Source: Klebsiella pneumoniae
Lineage (GTDB): Bacteria; Pseudomonadota; Gammaproteobacteria; Eutrophobiales; Eutrophobiaceae
NCBI GenBank assembly: GCA_945870865.1
Contig: CAMBTO010000008.1
Location: 1-44,325 of the forward strand
Length of the DNA stretch: 44,325 nt
Reading direction: 5' to 3'
Under the pieces are notes generated by a model, which did no database searches, was not told the origin of the DNA, and saw only the letters and a program-made list of their open reading frames with translations. Of this stretch, positions 30,920 to 40,152 are shown in pieces; within the stretch, counting starts at the first letter, position 1; each line of letters begins with the position of its first letter. The translations under genes were made by a program, and so were the position numbers.

Positions 30920-31220
30920 CTAGCAAGTCCGACGGCAACTACGTGTCGTCCCGGCAGATCCCCGGTTAATATAGTTGCATTCTTCCCCCCCACTGCGCGC
31001 ATACGGCCATACACTTTTTGCCCGCAGAGTCCTTCTCCTGCTGCTCACCAGGCAGAATCAGTGTCCCCGGTGCGGGAGCGGGCACAACCCGCTCCAGGGC
31101 TGTTTGCTCGTTCTGAGCCAGTAATCCCCTATGATCTGCTGCACTTGACATGGTAAAACCGCTTGCCAGAACGCAAAGCAATGCCACTCGGATTATCCAT
31201 GCAACAAAGTTTTTAGTCAT
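30920..31220 (-). pseudogene. Small exported Cys-rich protein, apparent frameshift at a G7 run
   Basis: N-terminal signal peptide MTKNFVAWIIRVALLCVLASGFTMSSA; annotated frame ends ...KKCMAVCAQWGGRMQLY*, but removing one G from the run at 30985-30991 gives ...KKCMAVCAQWGEECNYINRGSAGTTRSCRRTC*. Confidence 0.55.
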
Positions 31221-31374
31221 ATAGTATTTGACCTGTCTGCCTGACTCATGGTTCAACACGGTTTTTTGAACAAGGACAGGGAATTCCCTCACTATCACAC
31301 GAGACAGACATCAGGACAGGCAATCGACAAGGAGACTGATCGAGCAATATGTTGTGGGAATAAAGTAAAAGTAA

Positions 31375-31450
31375 TGGTGGGCCGTCGGAGGGTCGAACTC
31401 CGGACCTTGGGATTAAGAGTCCCCTGCTCTACCAGCTGAGCTAACGGCCC
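31375..31450 (-). tRNA. tRNA-Lys (CTT), CCA encoded
   Basis: Acceptor GGGCCGT/ACGGCCC, anticodon loop CTCTTAA. Confidence 0.93.
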
Positions 31451-31527
31451 ATATACAATCAACTACTGACTCACCATCCCTGGTGTATCGACCAGACGAA
31501 CCATGAGTTACCGAACAGTTAAAAAAA

Positions 31528-31604
31528 TGGGGTGAACGATGGGGCTTGAACCCACGACCTCCGGAATCACAATCCAGCGCTCTGCCAACTGAGCTACGCC
31601 CACC
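31528..31604 (-). tRNA. tRNA-His (GTG), CCA encoded, with G-1
   Basis: Anticodon loop TTGTGAT; extra 5' G opposite discriminator C. Confidence 0.94.
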
Positions 31605-31689
31605 ACTAAATCGTTGGTTACCCGTCACTATTATACGGACAACCCTGATCTGAATATTGCTTCTCATACTAGCATAATACCTGATGTAC

Positions 31690-31766
31690 TGGCGCGCCCG
31701 GCAGGATTCGAACCTGCTACCCTCGGCTTAGAAGGCCGATGCTCTATCCGAATGAGCTACGGGCGC
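31690..31766 (-). tRNA. tRNA-Arg (TCT), CCA encoded
   Basis: Acceptor GCGCCCG/CGGGCGC, anticodon loop CTTCTAA. Confidence 0.94.
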
Positions 31767-31847
31767 CAAACAAACCTGAAATAGCAGAGCACATGACACC
31801 TGACTGACTATCTATCTGCCGCTGAACGCTCCAGATACTTCAAAAAA

Positions 31848-31924
31848 TGGTCGGGGCAGAGAGATTCGAACTCCCGACCCTCTGCTCCCAAAGCAGATGC
31901 GCTACCAGGCTGCGCTATGCCCCG
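31848..31924 (-). tRNA. tRNA-Pro (TGG), CCA encoded
   Basis: CGGGGCA acceptor, anticodon loop TTTGGGA. Confidence 0.94.
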
Positions 31925-31937
31925 ACACGGGTTTGCG

Positions 31938-31966
31938 ATAATACGCGTGGGCACTGTGAGCGTCAA
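31938..31966 (-). promoter_or_regulatory. Predicted sigma70 promoter of the tRNA-Pro-Arg-His-Lys cluster
   Basis: Minus strand TTGACG-17 bp-TATTAT immediately upstream of tRNA-Pro. Confidence 0.75.
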
Positions 31967-32007
31967 TTTTTATCAGACCTAAATTTACAGAAATCGCCGT
32001 AATTCTT

Positions 32008-33390
32008 TTAACCGCGCCTCCAGAGGGTGCCTTTCGGAGTGTCTTCCAGAATAATACCCTGGCTGACCAGTTGATCACGCAGGCTATCGGCGCGGGCATA
32101 GTCCTTTTGCTGTTTTGCGAGCGCACGTTCCTCTATCAACTGCTGAACCTGCTCATTTTCTAGGCCCACCCCGGTCTTGCCTGATTGCAGGAATGCCACG
32201 GGATTGTCCTGTAATAATCCCAGTATGCCGCCGAAGCTGTGCAATGTGGAGGCCAGTAGTATGGAACGTTCCGAACTCACAGATCCCGTCTTGTTTATTT
32301 CATGGGCGATCTCGTGCAGCAAGGTTACCGCCTCGCGTGTATTGAAATCATCTTCCATCACCTCGTGGAATTTTGCAGCATACTCCGCGTCCAGATGGCC
32401 GGGAACAACTGCAATATCACGTATAGTGGTATATAACCTCGCCAGCGCCGTCCTCGCCTCCTTCAGGTTCGCATCGGAATAGTTCAGCGGGCTGCGGTAG
32501 TGGCTGGACAGAATGAAAAAGCGCACAACCTCGGGCTGATACTCTTTCAGTACATCTCGGATGGTGAAAAAGTTACCCAGTGATTTGGACATCTTTTCAT
32601 CGTCCACCCGGATAAAACCGTTGTGCATCCACCAATGGACAAAAGGCTTGCCCGTGGCCCCGCAGGACTGGGCAATTTCATTTTCGTGATGCGGGAACTG
32701 CAGATCCTGCCCCCCACCGTGGATGTCAAAGGTCTCACCCAGTGTATTTACCGACATGGCGGAGCATTCGATATGCCATCCGGGACGGCCGGGTCCCCAG
32801 GGGGAATCCCAGCCGGGTTCGTCCGGTTTGGCGCTCTTCCACAGGGCAAAATCAAGCGGATCGTCCTTGGCCTCCTGGATATCGACACGGGCACCGGCAC
32901 GCAGATCTTCCAGATTCTTTCCGGACAATTTACCGTATCCAACAAAACTGCTGACATCGTAAAACACATCGCCATTGTTCGCGACGTACCCGTATCCTTT
33001 CTGGATCAATTCACCAATCATTGCAATGATCTGATCGATATAGGCCGTCGCACGCGGCTCTATATCCGGCCTGATTATACCGAGTGCATCAGCGTCCTCG
33101 TTCATCGCCTGGATAAACCGGTCAGTCAATACGGTGATGGTCTCACCGTTTTCCCGGGCACGATTGATAATCTTGTCATCTATATCCGTGATATTGCGGA
33201 CATAGGTGACCTCGTACTCTCTGGCACGCAGATAGCGAACGACCATATCAAACACCAGCAACATGCGTGCGTGGCCAAGATGACAATAGTCGTATACGGT
33301 AATGCCGCACACATATATCTTTACCTTGCCCGGCTGCATCGGCCGGAATTCCTCTCTGGAACGGGTCAATGTGTTATAGATTTTCAACAT
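32008..33390 (-). CDS. cysS: Cysteinyl-tRNA synthetase
   Basis: 460 aa; [48 protein letters not shown] (KMSKS). Confidence 0.97.
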   Translation of the reverse strand: MLKIYNTLTRSREEFRPMQPGKVKIYVCGITVYDYCHLGHARMLLVFDMVVRYLRAREYEVTYVRNITDIDDKIINRARENGETITVLTDRFIQAMNEDADALGIIRPDIEPRATAYIDQIIAMIGELIQKGYGYVANNGDVFYDVSSFVGYGKLSGKNLEDLRAGARVDIQEAKDDPLDFALWKSAKPDEPGWDSPWGPGRPGWHIECSAMSVNTLGETFDIHGGGQDLQFPHHENEIAQSCGATGKPFVHWWMHNGFIRVDDEKMSKSLGNFFTIRDVLKEYQPEVVRFFILSSHYRSPLNYSDANLKEARTALARLYTTIRDIAVVPGHLDAEYAAKFHEVMEDDFNTREAVTLLHEIAHEINKTGSVSSERSILLASTLHSFGGILGLLQDNPVAFLQSGKTGVGLENEQVQQLIEERALAKQQKDYARADSLRDQLVSQGIILEDTPKGTLWRRG

Positions 33391-33513
33391 CCGGGCAGAT
33401 TTTCCTGTGTAAATAAAGCGCGCATGTTAGCAAAAGAAACACCCGCAGAGAAAAATTGTTATCATATCAATCAAAATTACCTGAACCACGATAATTCCAA
33501 CGCGGGAGAACCC

Positions 33514-34014
33514 ATGAAAATCCAGATAACCACCACCCTCGGTACAATCAAGCTTGAACTGGATCCGGTAAAGGCGCCTAAATCCGTCGCCAATTTTGTC
33601 GCCTACGCCAAATCCGGTCACTATACCGGCACCATTTTTCACCGCGTAATCTCTGATTTCATGATCCAGGGCGGCGGCCTTGATGCAGAAATGAAAAACC
33701 GCCCGGCAGCGGCGAAGGTTGAGAACGAGGCTGATAACGGTCTGGTCAATCTGAATGGAACCATCGCCATGGCAAGAACCTCCGAGCCGCATTCCGCTTC
33801 AGCCCAATTTTTCATCAATACGACAGATAACGCCTTTCTGAATCATCGTAACAAGACAACAGATGGCTGGGGTTATTGTGTATTTGGCAAGGTGATAGAG
33901 GGGATGGATGTGGTCAAAAAGATTGAAGCGGTGCCGACGACTAGACGTTCCGGTTTTCAGGATGTGCCTGAAACAGCCATCCTCATTGAAAGTGTCAGCG
34001 TACTAGATGAATAA
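33514..34014 (+). CDS. ppiB: Cyclophilin-type peptidyl-prolyl cis-trans isomerase
   Basis: MKIQITTTLGTIKLELDPVKAPKSVANFVAYAKSGHYTGTIFHRVISDFMIQGGG...; ORF-track 5' extension (32623-33513) is antisense to cysS. Confidence 0.94.
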   Translation: MKIQITTTLGTIKLELDPVKAPKSVANFVAYAKSGHYTGTIFHRVISDFMIQGGGLDAEMKNRPAAAKVENEADNGLVNLNGTIAMARTSEPHSASAQFFINTTDNAFLNHRNKTTDGWGYCVFGKVIEGMDVVKKIEAVPTTRRSGFQDVPETAILIESVSVLDE

Positions 34015-34037
34015 GTCCTGATCGCTACAGTCGCCTG

Positions 34038-34790
34038 ATGGACACGCTGTTCATATCAGACCTGCACCTCAGCCCGGAACGACCGGACAAGCTGGAACAG
34101 TTCAGACAATTGTTACGTGGCCCTGCCCGCCGCGCGAAAGCGTTGTATATCCTCGGCGACATCTTTGAGCAGTTCTGGGTCGGTCTGGATGATATGACGC
34201 CACCCAATCCGGAGATAGTCCGGGAACTGACCGACTTTACCCGAAGTGGCGCTAGGCTATATATCCAGAAGGGCAACCGCGACCTGCTGCTGGATCACCG
34301 GTTTGGCGAGTTGATCGGATGTACTGTCTTGCCGGATCTGGCCGTTATCAGTGTTGATGGAGTACGTGTCATGATCACCCACGGGGATTTACTCTGCATC
34401 CGTGACTGGAAATATCAAATCTATCGCAAACTGGTCATGTTTCCCCTGACCCGTGCTGTGTTCAGCAGGCTACCTTATAGCTCACGGATCAAATTGACTC
34501 ACCGCTTGCGTACGTCCATGCAAAAATCCAGCATGAACAAACCTGATTCGATCACCGATGTCGATCAGCGGGCGGTTGAGCATTTGCTGAAATCCGGCAA
34601 GGTCAGTGAGATTATTCACGGGCATACCCACCGGCCGGGCATCCATGAATTTAGCCTGGAGGGCCACCCGGTGAAACGCGTAGTACTGGGAGACTGGTAT
34701 GGGACAGCTGAAATACTGGTGTGCAATAACAGGGACAGGCAACTGCTTCCTGTTGCAGACTATCTCAGGAAAGAATATGACCCAACGTGA
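34038..34790 (+). CDS. lpxH: UDP-2,3-diacylglucosamine diphosphatase
   Basis: FISDLHLSPERP, LGDIFEQFW, KGNRDLLLD, HGDLLC, IIHGHTHRPGIH metallophosphatase motifs. Confidence 0.93.
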   Translation: MDTLFISDLHLSPERPDKLEQFRQLLRGPARRAKALYILGDIFEQFWVGLDDMTPPNPEIVRELTDFTRSGARLYIQKGNRDLLLDHRFGELIGCTVLPDLAVISVDGVRVMITHGDLLCIRDWKYQIYRKLVMFPLTRAVFSRLPYSSRIKLTHRLRTSMQKSSMNKPDSITDVDQRAVEHLLKSGKVSEIIHGHTHRPGIHEFSLEGHPVKRVVLGDWYGTAEILVCNNRDRQLLPVADYLRKEYDPT

Positions 34791-35631
34791 GGATACCCAG
34801 AGCCGTTAGCCAGAGAACGAGCGTCCGGTTGATTAACGCCTGGACTTCCCTGATCCACTGGACATAACGTGTACGCGCATGGTCATCATCTTCCGGGGCT
34901 TCTTCTGCATACTGCAAGGCACCCAGACCTGCCATAATCATCACCTGCTGGCTGCAGTTAAAGGTATCACCCTCCACCTTGCGCCAGGCCTCCAGCGTAT
35001 CAACCAGGCTGCCGCTAAGGGCAAACCCGACAGCGAGCAAACGGGTAGATGGCCAGATCAGGATATTATGCAATTCATCCACAGCGATGGCATACCCGCT
35101 GCGTATGCCCTCAAACTTCCGCTTTAATATCAGCGACAAACTGAATAACAACGCGCCGGACATACCGAGTACGATAAACCAGAATATCACGCCGAAAATA
35201 GAGTCATGGGCACGTAGCAACGCAATAGGGACAATCTCTGCGCACTGATACTGCTGGTTATCCGACTTCAGGTTCAGACTACCCTCGATAACGGCGATGT
35301 CCTCAACCATATTACCCTCGATTGCCTGGACATAATTATTAAGGTGGGTATCGATGTTTGGTCCCAGACAATATACAAATACAAGGATAGAGAGCAGAAA
35401 AGGCAACACAACGGAGATTTCGCCCAGCAATGAGGACACGAGCAACAGGGCTGTTACCGGCAATGCAATCGTCAGTAATACACCGACCGGGCCGTCCCAC
35501 ACAGGAGAACGCAGGCATTTCAGTTCCAGCCAGTTCATATATGTCTCGAACCACGTACTGTCCCGAAAACGATCAAGCGGTCCCAGGAAATATTCCATGG
35601 CCAAACTCGCCAGAATACTAATAAGATTCAT
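34765..35631 (-). CDS. ampE: Regulatory signalling modulator protein AmpE-like
   Basis: 288 aa polytopic protein downstream of ampD; CobD/AmpE-type architecture (LGPLDRFRD..., SYAI/ELHNILIWPSTRLLAVGFALSG). Confidence 0.8.
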   Translation of the reverse strand: MNLISILASLAMEYFLGPLDRFRDSTWFETYMNWLELKCLRSPVWDGPVGVLLTIALPVTALLLVSSLLGEISVVLPFLLSILVFVYCLGPNIDTHLNNYVQAIEGNMVEDIAVIEGSLNLKSDNQQYQCAEIVPIALLRAHDSIFGVIFWFIVLGMSGALLFSLSLILKRKFEGIRSGYAIAVDELHNILIWPSTRLLAVGFALSGSLVDTLEAWRKVEGDTFNCSQQVMIMAGLGALQYAEEAPEDDDHARTRYVQWIREVQALINRTLVLWLTALGILTLGHILS

Positions 35632-35666
35632 GGAGTCTTCTCATATTGCATGTGGTCAGTATACAG

Positions 35667-36221
35667 TCAATCAAGCAAATTATAAAAAAATTCCCAATCA
35701 AATGCCGGGCCGGGGTCGGTCTTGCGCAGCGGCGCTATATCACTGTGGCCAGTAATGCGATGACGGGTAATCAGTGGCCAGGCAGCCATCAAGGACTGTA
35801 CTATTATGGCCAGCTTCGTGTATTGAGCCTGCTCATAAGGTTCATCATCACAGCCTTCAAGCTCGATTCCAATAGAAAAATCGTTACAGGCCACACATCC
35901 CTCAAAGCTGGACTCACCCGCATGCCAGGCACGCTTATCGAAGGGGACGTATTGGGTTATTGCCCCACCCCGGTCGAGCAATAGATGGGTGGATACCCTT
36001 AAATGCTGAATTTCACGGAAATAGGGATCCTGGTCAGGATCCAGCGTATTGGTGAACAACTGATCGATATACCGGTGACCGTAGTGGCGTGGCGGCAGAC
36101 TGATACCATGGATGACGATCAAGCTAATGTCAGTCTCCAGGGGACGATCGTCATAGTTGGGAGATTTGACCCGCCTGACATTGCTGATCCACTGTTTTTT
36201 CTGATCGAGTTTGATCGTCAT
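35667..36221 (-). CDS. ampD: 1,6-anhydro-N-acetylmuramyl-L-alanine amidase
   Basis: SLIVIHGISLPPRHYG, HLLLDRGGAITQYVPFDKRAWHAGESSFEG, GIELEGCDDEPYE, RITGHSDIAPLRKTDPGPAFDW. Confidence 0.94.
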   Translation of the reverse strand: MTIKLDQKKQWISNVRRVKSPNYDDRPLETDISLIVIHGISLPPRHYGHRYIDQLFTNTLDPDQDPYFREIQHLRVSTHLLLDRGGAITQYVPFDKRAWHAGESSFEGCVACNDFSIGIELEGCDDEPYEQAQYTKLAIIVQSLMAAWPLITRHRITGHSDIAPLRKTDPGPAFDWEFFYNLLD

Positions 36222-36255
36222 TTATCCACTGTGCCCCCGGCGTGAAACCGGTGTC

Positions 36256-36879
36256 TCAGACCTTGCTCTTGACCAGCGCATAAACCCGGTCAGTGGTCTC
36301 ACTACTGGAACCCAGCATTGCTTCCAGACGCGTACGACGATCATTAACGAACTCACTGTCGCGGATATTGGCGATATTGATATAAATATTCAATGCCGCG
36401 CTGCCCAGCGCCGCTTCGGCAGCGAGTACGGCCACACCGGCATCGCTGATCACATTGGTATTGCCCTTTTCCGCAACCTGTCTGGACAGCTCGATTACCT
36501 CTATACAGAGTGTCGCACAGGCCAGCGGCACATCGGTTGCCTCTTTCAATGCCAGCTGAATCGCCTCCGCCCGCTTTGCCTTGTCTGCATCGGCTTCTTT
36601 TGGCATTCCATAGGCGGCCATCACCTGGTTAAAGACGTCCACATCCGCCTGGATCAGCTCGACAAACCGTTTACGGAGTTCCTCAGCCTTTGCCAGCACC
36701 GATTCCATTTCAGCATTAACGGCTTCATAACCTTTCTTGCCTATCGTAAAGTTTGCCACCATGCTGACAAGTGCCGCCCCCATGCCCCCGATGATGGCAG
36801 CGGCGCTGCCGCCCCCGGGCGTGGATAACTTGCCGGCAAGATTTTCAAGGAATACTTCGATTGTTTGATCTTTTATCAT
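36256..36879 (-). CDS. fchA: Methenyltetrahydrofolate cyclohydrolase / cyclodeaminase-domain protein (FchA-like)
   Basis: STPGGGSAAAIIGGMGAALVSMVANFTIGKKGYE typical of formiminotransferase-cyclodeaminase family; adjacent to mtdA. Confidence 0.8.
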   Translation of the reverse strand: MIKDQTIEVFLENLAGKLSTPGGGSAAAIIGGMGAALVSMVANFTIGKKGYEAVNAEMESVLAKAEELRKRFVELIQADVDVFNQVMAAYGMPKEADADKAKRAEAIQLALKEATDVPLACATLCIEVIELSRQVAEKGNTNVISDAGVAVLAAEAALGSAALNIYINIANIRDSEFVNDRRTRLEAMLGSSSETTDRVYALVKSKV

Positions 36880-36942
36880 TGATACGGGTCCAGGTTAGCT
36901 TTTACAGGATACATAGATACATCTATTTGCCATCGAAACATG

Positions 36943-36980
36943 CGTTACCGCGGGACATGAATGTATGCTCGACGGTAACG
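36943..36980. promoter_or_regulatory. Dyad in the divergent fchA/mtdA intergenic region, possible operator
   Basis: Perfect inverted repeat CGTTACCG-N22-CGGTAACG; a smaller ACAT-GA-ATGT dyad lies in the spacer. Confidence 0.4.
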
Positions 36981-37096
36981 GGGTAAATTTATGCATGGAC
37001 AATGCGGGATAATAATACAGATAATACCTGCCCATGAATAAAATTCATGATCCGATATCTACCCGAATCAACTGACTGACCAGGCAAGGCAAATTA

Positions 37097-37954
37097 ATGA
37101 AAAAACTATTGTTCCAGCTAGATACGGATGCCCAACCCTCGGTATTTGACACTGTTGTCTCCTATGACGGCGGTGCAGATCAGGTCATCGGTTATGCACA
37201 CTGCGTACCTAATATGGTTCAGCCGATGGTCGAGGGTGCGATCTTTACCCGTGCAGGGGCGAACAAGAAGTACACTGCCCTGTTTATTGGTGGCAGTAGC
37301 GTGACTATCGGCGATGCCTTGCTCGACGCCGTCAAACGTGTTTTTTTTGACAGCTTCCGCGTATCTGTGATGCTGGATTGTAACGGATGTAACACGACAG
37401 CGGCCGCCGCCGTCGCCAGCATCCTTAAAAGTGGCGATATTAACGGCAAAAAAGCAGTTATACTTGCAGGGACCGGGCCGGTAGGTGGTCGGGCAGCTGT
37501 CATGCTCGCCCGGGAAGGTGCACGGGTGGCAATCACGTCCCGCAGCATGGCCAGATCAGAGCAGGCCTGCAATCACCTAAACGACCGTTATAATGTTGAA
37601 ATTGAGCCGCTGGAGGCAGACACCCGCGAACTGCGCAAGCAGGCCATAGCTGATGCAAACATCATTATGGCAACCGGCGCCGCCGGTGTGAAGCTGCTGG
37701 AAGCAGCTGACTGGCAGGACAATGCGGCTGTCGAAATAGTTGTGGATGCGAATGCCGTACCACCGGCGGGAATTGCAGGCGTGGGGATGAATGACCGCGG
37801 CAAAGTCTTAAATGGCAAGACGCTGTGGGGTGCGCTTGGCTTCGGTCCCGCCAAACTTGCGCTACAGCGCCATTGCATAGGCAGCCTGTTTGAGCAAAAC
37901 GATCTGGTCCTAGATGCGGATGAAATCTTCAGACTGGCAAAAACGATGATATAA
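37097..37954 (+). CDS. mtdA: NAD(P)-dependent methylene-tetrahydromethanopterin/methylene-tetrahydrofolate dehydrogenase (MtdA-like)
   Basis: KKLLFQLDTDAQPSVFDTVVSYDGGADQVIGY, GTGPVGGRAAVMLAREGARV; closely matches the MtdA/MtdB N-terminal pattern as remembered; MtdA vs MtdB not proven. Confidence 0.8.
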   Translation: MKKLLFQLDTDAQPSVFDTVVSYDGGADQVIGYAHCVPNMVQPMVEGAIFTRAGANKKYTALFIGGSSVTIGDALLDAVKRVFFDSFRVSVMLDCNGCNTTAAAAVASILKSGDINGKKAVILAGTGPVGGRAAVMLAREGARVAITSRSMARSEQACNHLNDRYNVEIEPLEADTRELRKQAIADANIIMATGAAGVKLLEAADWQDNAAVEIVVDANAVPPAGIAGVGMNDRGKVLNGKTLWGALGFGPAKLALQRHCIGSLFEQNDLVLDADEIFRLAKTMI

Positions 37955-38027
37955 CCTGTTAACTACCTGAAACGATTCAGTATGGATTTTAAAATCGTTG
38001 AAATAAAAAGTAACCTATTGATTTAAA

Positions 38028-38103
38028 TGGTGCCAGAAAGAGGAATCGAACCTCCGACCTACGCATTACGAATGCGCCGCTCTACCGACTGAGCTATTCC
38101 GGC
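38028..38103 (-). tRNA. tRNA-Thr (CGT), CCA encoded
   Basis: Acceptor GCCGGAA with matching 3' strand, anticodon loop TTCGTAA. Confidence 0.93.
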
Positions 38104-38313
38104 ATTTCGCTACTACAGAACCATGATTTACCTTGAAAATGCCCCGGCGTTTGGTATGCCAGCCTATACTAACTGCTTACTGGCAAGGGCCGAAAAAAGA
38201 GCGCATCATACCGGATGTGGCTGGCACGCACAAAAATTTGTCAAATAAATCACATTTTTTTGTTAATTCAGTCACTTGTATCCCATTTGTCTCTTCATTA
38301 CTACCAGACACCG

Positions 38314-38591
38314 GTGGCAAACACCACTACCAGACCTGCGCTGACCCTCTACACCATCCCCGGCTGTGATACCTGTGAACAATTGAGAGAATTTCTGTCG
38401 ATACGAAAGTTACAGGTCACGGAAAAAATGTGGCCGATGACGTGAACCTGCAAAATGAGTTGAAAGACCTCGCCGGAGAGTTACAGGTACCGGTCCTGCT
38501 GGTCGGCAGCAAGGTACTGACGGGATACAATCGTACTGCCCTGCTACAGGCCCTGACAGAGTCTGGTCATATTACTGATAGTACGGAATAA
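38314..38591 (+). pseudogene. Glutaredoxin-like protein, apparent frameshift at an A6 run
   Basis: Frame 1: VANTTTRPALTLYTIPGCDTCEQLREFLSIRKLQVTEK (CxxC); frame 2 after A-run 38423-38428: NVADDVNLQNELKDLAGELQVPVLLVGSKVLTGYNRTALLQALTESGHITDSTE*; joined they form one thioredoxin-fold protein. Confidence 0.65.
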
Positions 38592-38625
38592 GCGACTGGA
38601 GCAAATTGTCCGGTATTTTCAACTA

Positions 38626-39576
38626 TCACGCTGGTTTTCTGGCGAGTTCGCGTGGCAGTGAGAAAACAACATTCTCTTCTACACCGACAGACTCAATCAG
38701 CGCAGCACCACCGGTCAGTACCCTGAGCCTGTCTATCACCTGATTTACCAGCACCTCCGGTGCAGATGCACCGGCCGTTAATCCGATATTCTTCTTGCCC
38801 TGCAACCAATCCTCACGAATATCGCTGGCACCATCTATCAGATAGGCCGGTATCCCCTTCTTTTCCGAGATTTCCACCAGCCGGTTTGAGTTCGAGCTGT
38901 TTTGTGAACCGACGACCAGCACCAGATCACAGTCACGTGTGAGATTCTTTACCGCATCCTGGCGATTCTGGGTCGCATAACAGATGTCTTCCCGTTTCGG
39001 GCCATGGATATCGGGAAACCTGTCCCGCAATGCCTGGATAATCTGTGCCGTGTCATCTATTGAAAGAGTCGTTTGTGTTACGTACGCGAGAAATCCGGAA
39101 TTGATGGGATTCAGACCGGCGACATCTGCTAGTTTTTCAACCAGATAGATCCCGCCTGTATCCGAAGTTTTCCGGTATTGCCCCAGTGTACCCTCTACTT
39201 CGGGGTGACCCGCATGACCTATCAGGATGCATTCCCGGCCTTCATTCTGGTAGTACCTGACTTCCATATGGACCTTGGTAACCAGCGGGCAGATGGCGTC
39301 AAAAACGCGCAACTCCCTGCGGGCCGCCTCCTCGCGTACAGCCCGGGATACGCCGTGCGCACTGAAGATAACCGTGGAGCCGTCCGGGACCTCATTCAGG
39401 TCGTCGACAAAGATAGCGCCGCGCTCACGCAGTGAGTTAACCACGAACTTGTTATGCACAACTTCATGGCGTACATAGATCGGGGCACCAAACAAGTCCA
39501 GTGCACGTTCAACGATGGCAATTGCCCGGTCGACACCGGCACAAAAACCCCTGGGATTGGCGAGAATAATCTGCAT
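38626..39576 (-). CDS. ispH: 4-hydroxy-3-methylbut-2-enyl diphosphate reductase
   Basis: [60 protein letters not shown]. Confidence 0.97.
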   Translation of the reverse strand: MQIILANPRGFCAGVDRAIAIVERALDLFGAPIYVRHEVVHNKFVVNSLRERGAIFVDDLNEVPDGSTVIFSAHGVSRAVREEAARRELRVFDAICPLVTKVHMEVRYYQNEGRECILIGHAGHPEVEGTLGQYRKTSDTGGIYLVEKLADVAGLNPINSGFLAYVTQTTLSIDDTAQIIQALRDRFPDIHGPKREDICYATQNRQDAVKNLTRDCDLVLVVGSQNSSNSNRLVEISEKKGIPAYLIDGASDIREDWLQGKKNIGLTAGASAPEVLVNQVIDRLRVLTGGAALIESVGVEENVVFSLPRELARKPA

Positions 39577-39577
39577 A

Positions 39578-40084
39578 TTATTTTTTTACGTCACCGTTAT
39601 GTCTGCCCATACTGGCATGCTCAAACCAGAAGGTATCAATTATCAACATGACCACACCGATGCTAATGGCTGAATCGGCTATATTAAATGCAGGCCAGTG
39701 CCAGCCACGGTAGTATACATCAATAAAATCAATCACATACCCGAATATAATCCGGTCCACCAGATTTCCGAGCGCACCACCAAGCACCAGCGCCAATGCG
39801 GCTGCCAACCAGCGCCAGGTAACCGGCAGGTTATAGATCCACATGAGCAAACCTATACTGACACCACTGCTCAAGGCGATGAATAACCAGCGCTGCCAAC
39901 CACCCGCATCGCTGAGAAAGCTGAAAGCCGCACCGGTATTATGTACATACGTAAAATTCAACCCTGGAAAAAGGTATAAGGACTCATACAGGGTAAATGA
40001 ATTGACAATATAGTATTTGCTGATCTGATCCAGGATCAGCACCAGCGCCGATATCCATAACCACTTTAATGAGGTTGATTTCAT
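39578..40084 (-). CDS. lspA: Lipoprotein signal peptidase II
   Basis: [54 protein letters not shown]. Confidence 0.96.
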   Translation of the reverse strand: MKSTSLKWLWISALVLILDQISKYYIVNSFTLYESLYLFPGLNFTYVHNTGAAFSFLSDAGGWQRWLFIALSSGVSIGLLMWIYNLPVTWRWLAAALALVLGGALGNLVDRIIFGYVIDFIDVYYRGWHWPAFNIADSAISIGVVMLIIDTFWFEHASMGRHNGDVKK

Positions 40085-40152
40085 CCGTTCCTCGCCTGTT
40101 TAAAGTCAGTTGTTAGTTATCGGTACGCATCACAGCTTTAGTCGCCCTGTCT

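Noticed and set aside
30751-31014. 87-aa minus-strand ORF between tRNA-Leu and the small exported protein gene
   Set aside because: Overlaps the frameshift-restored Cys-rich gene in another frame, composition not protein-like; probably noncoding leader
32623-33513. 297-codon upstream extension of the ppiB reading frame (463-aa ORF)
   Set aside because: Lies antisense inside cysS, low-complexity codon usage, and PpiB has a standard ATG at 33514; open frame is a by-product of cysS codon bias
38158-38196. GCCAG/CTGGC inverted repeat near tRNA-Thr upstream region
   Set aside because: Only 5 bp arms with a 17-nt spacer, expected by chance
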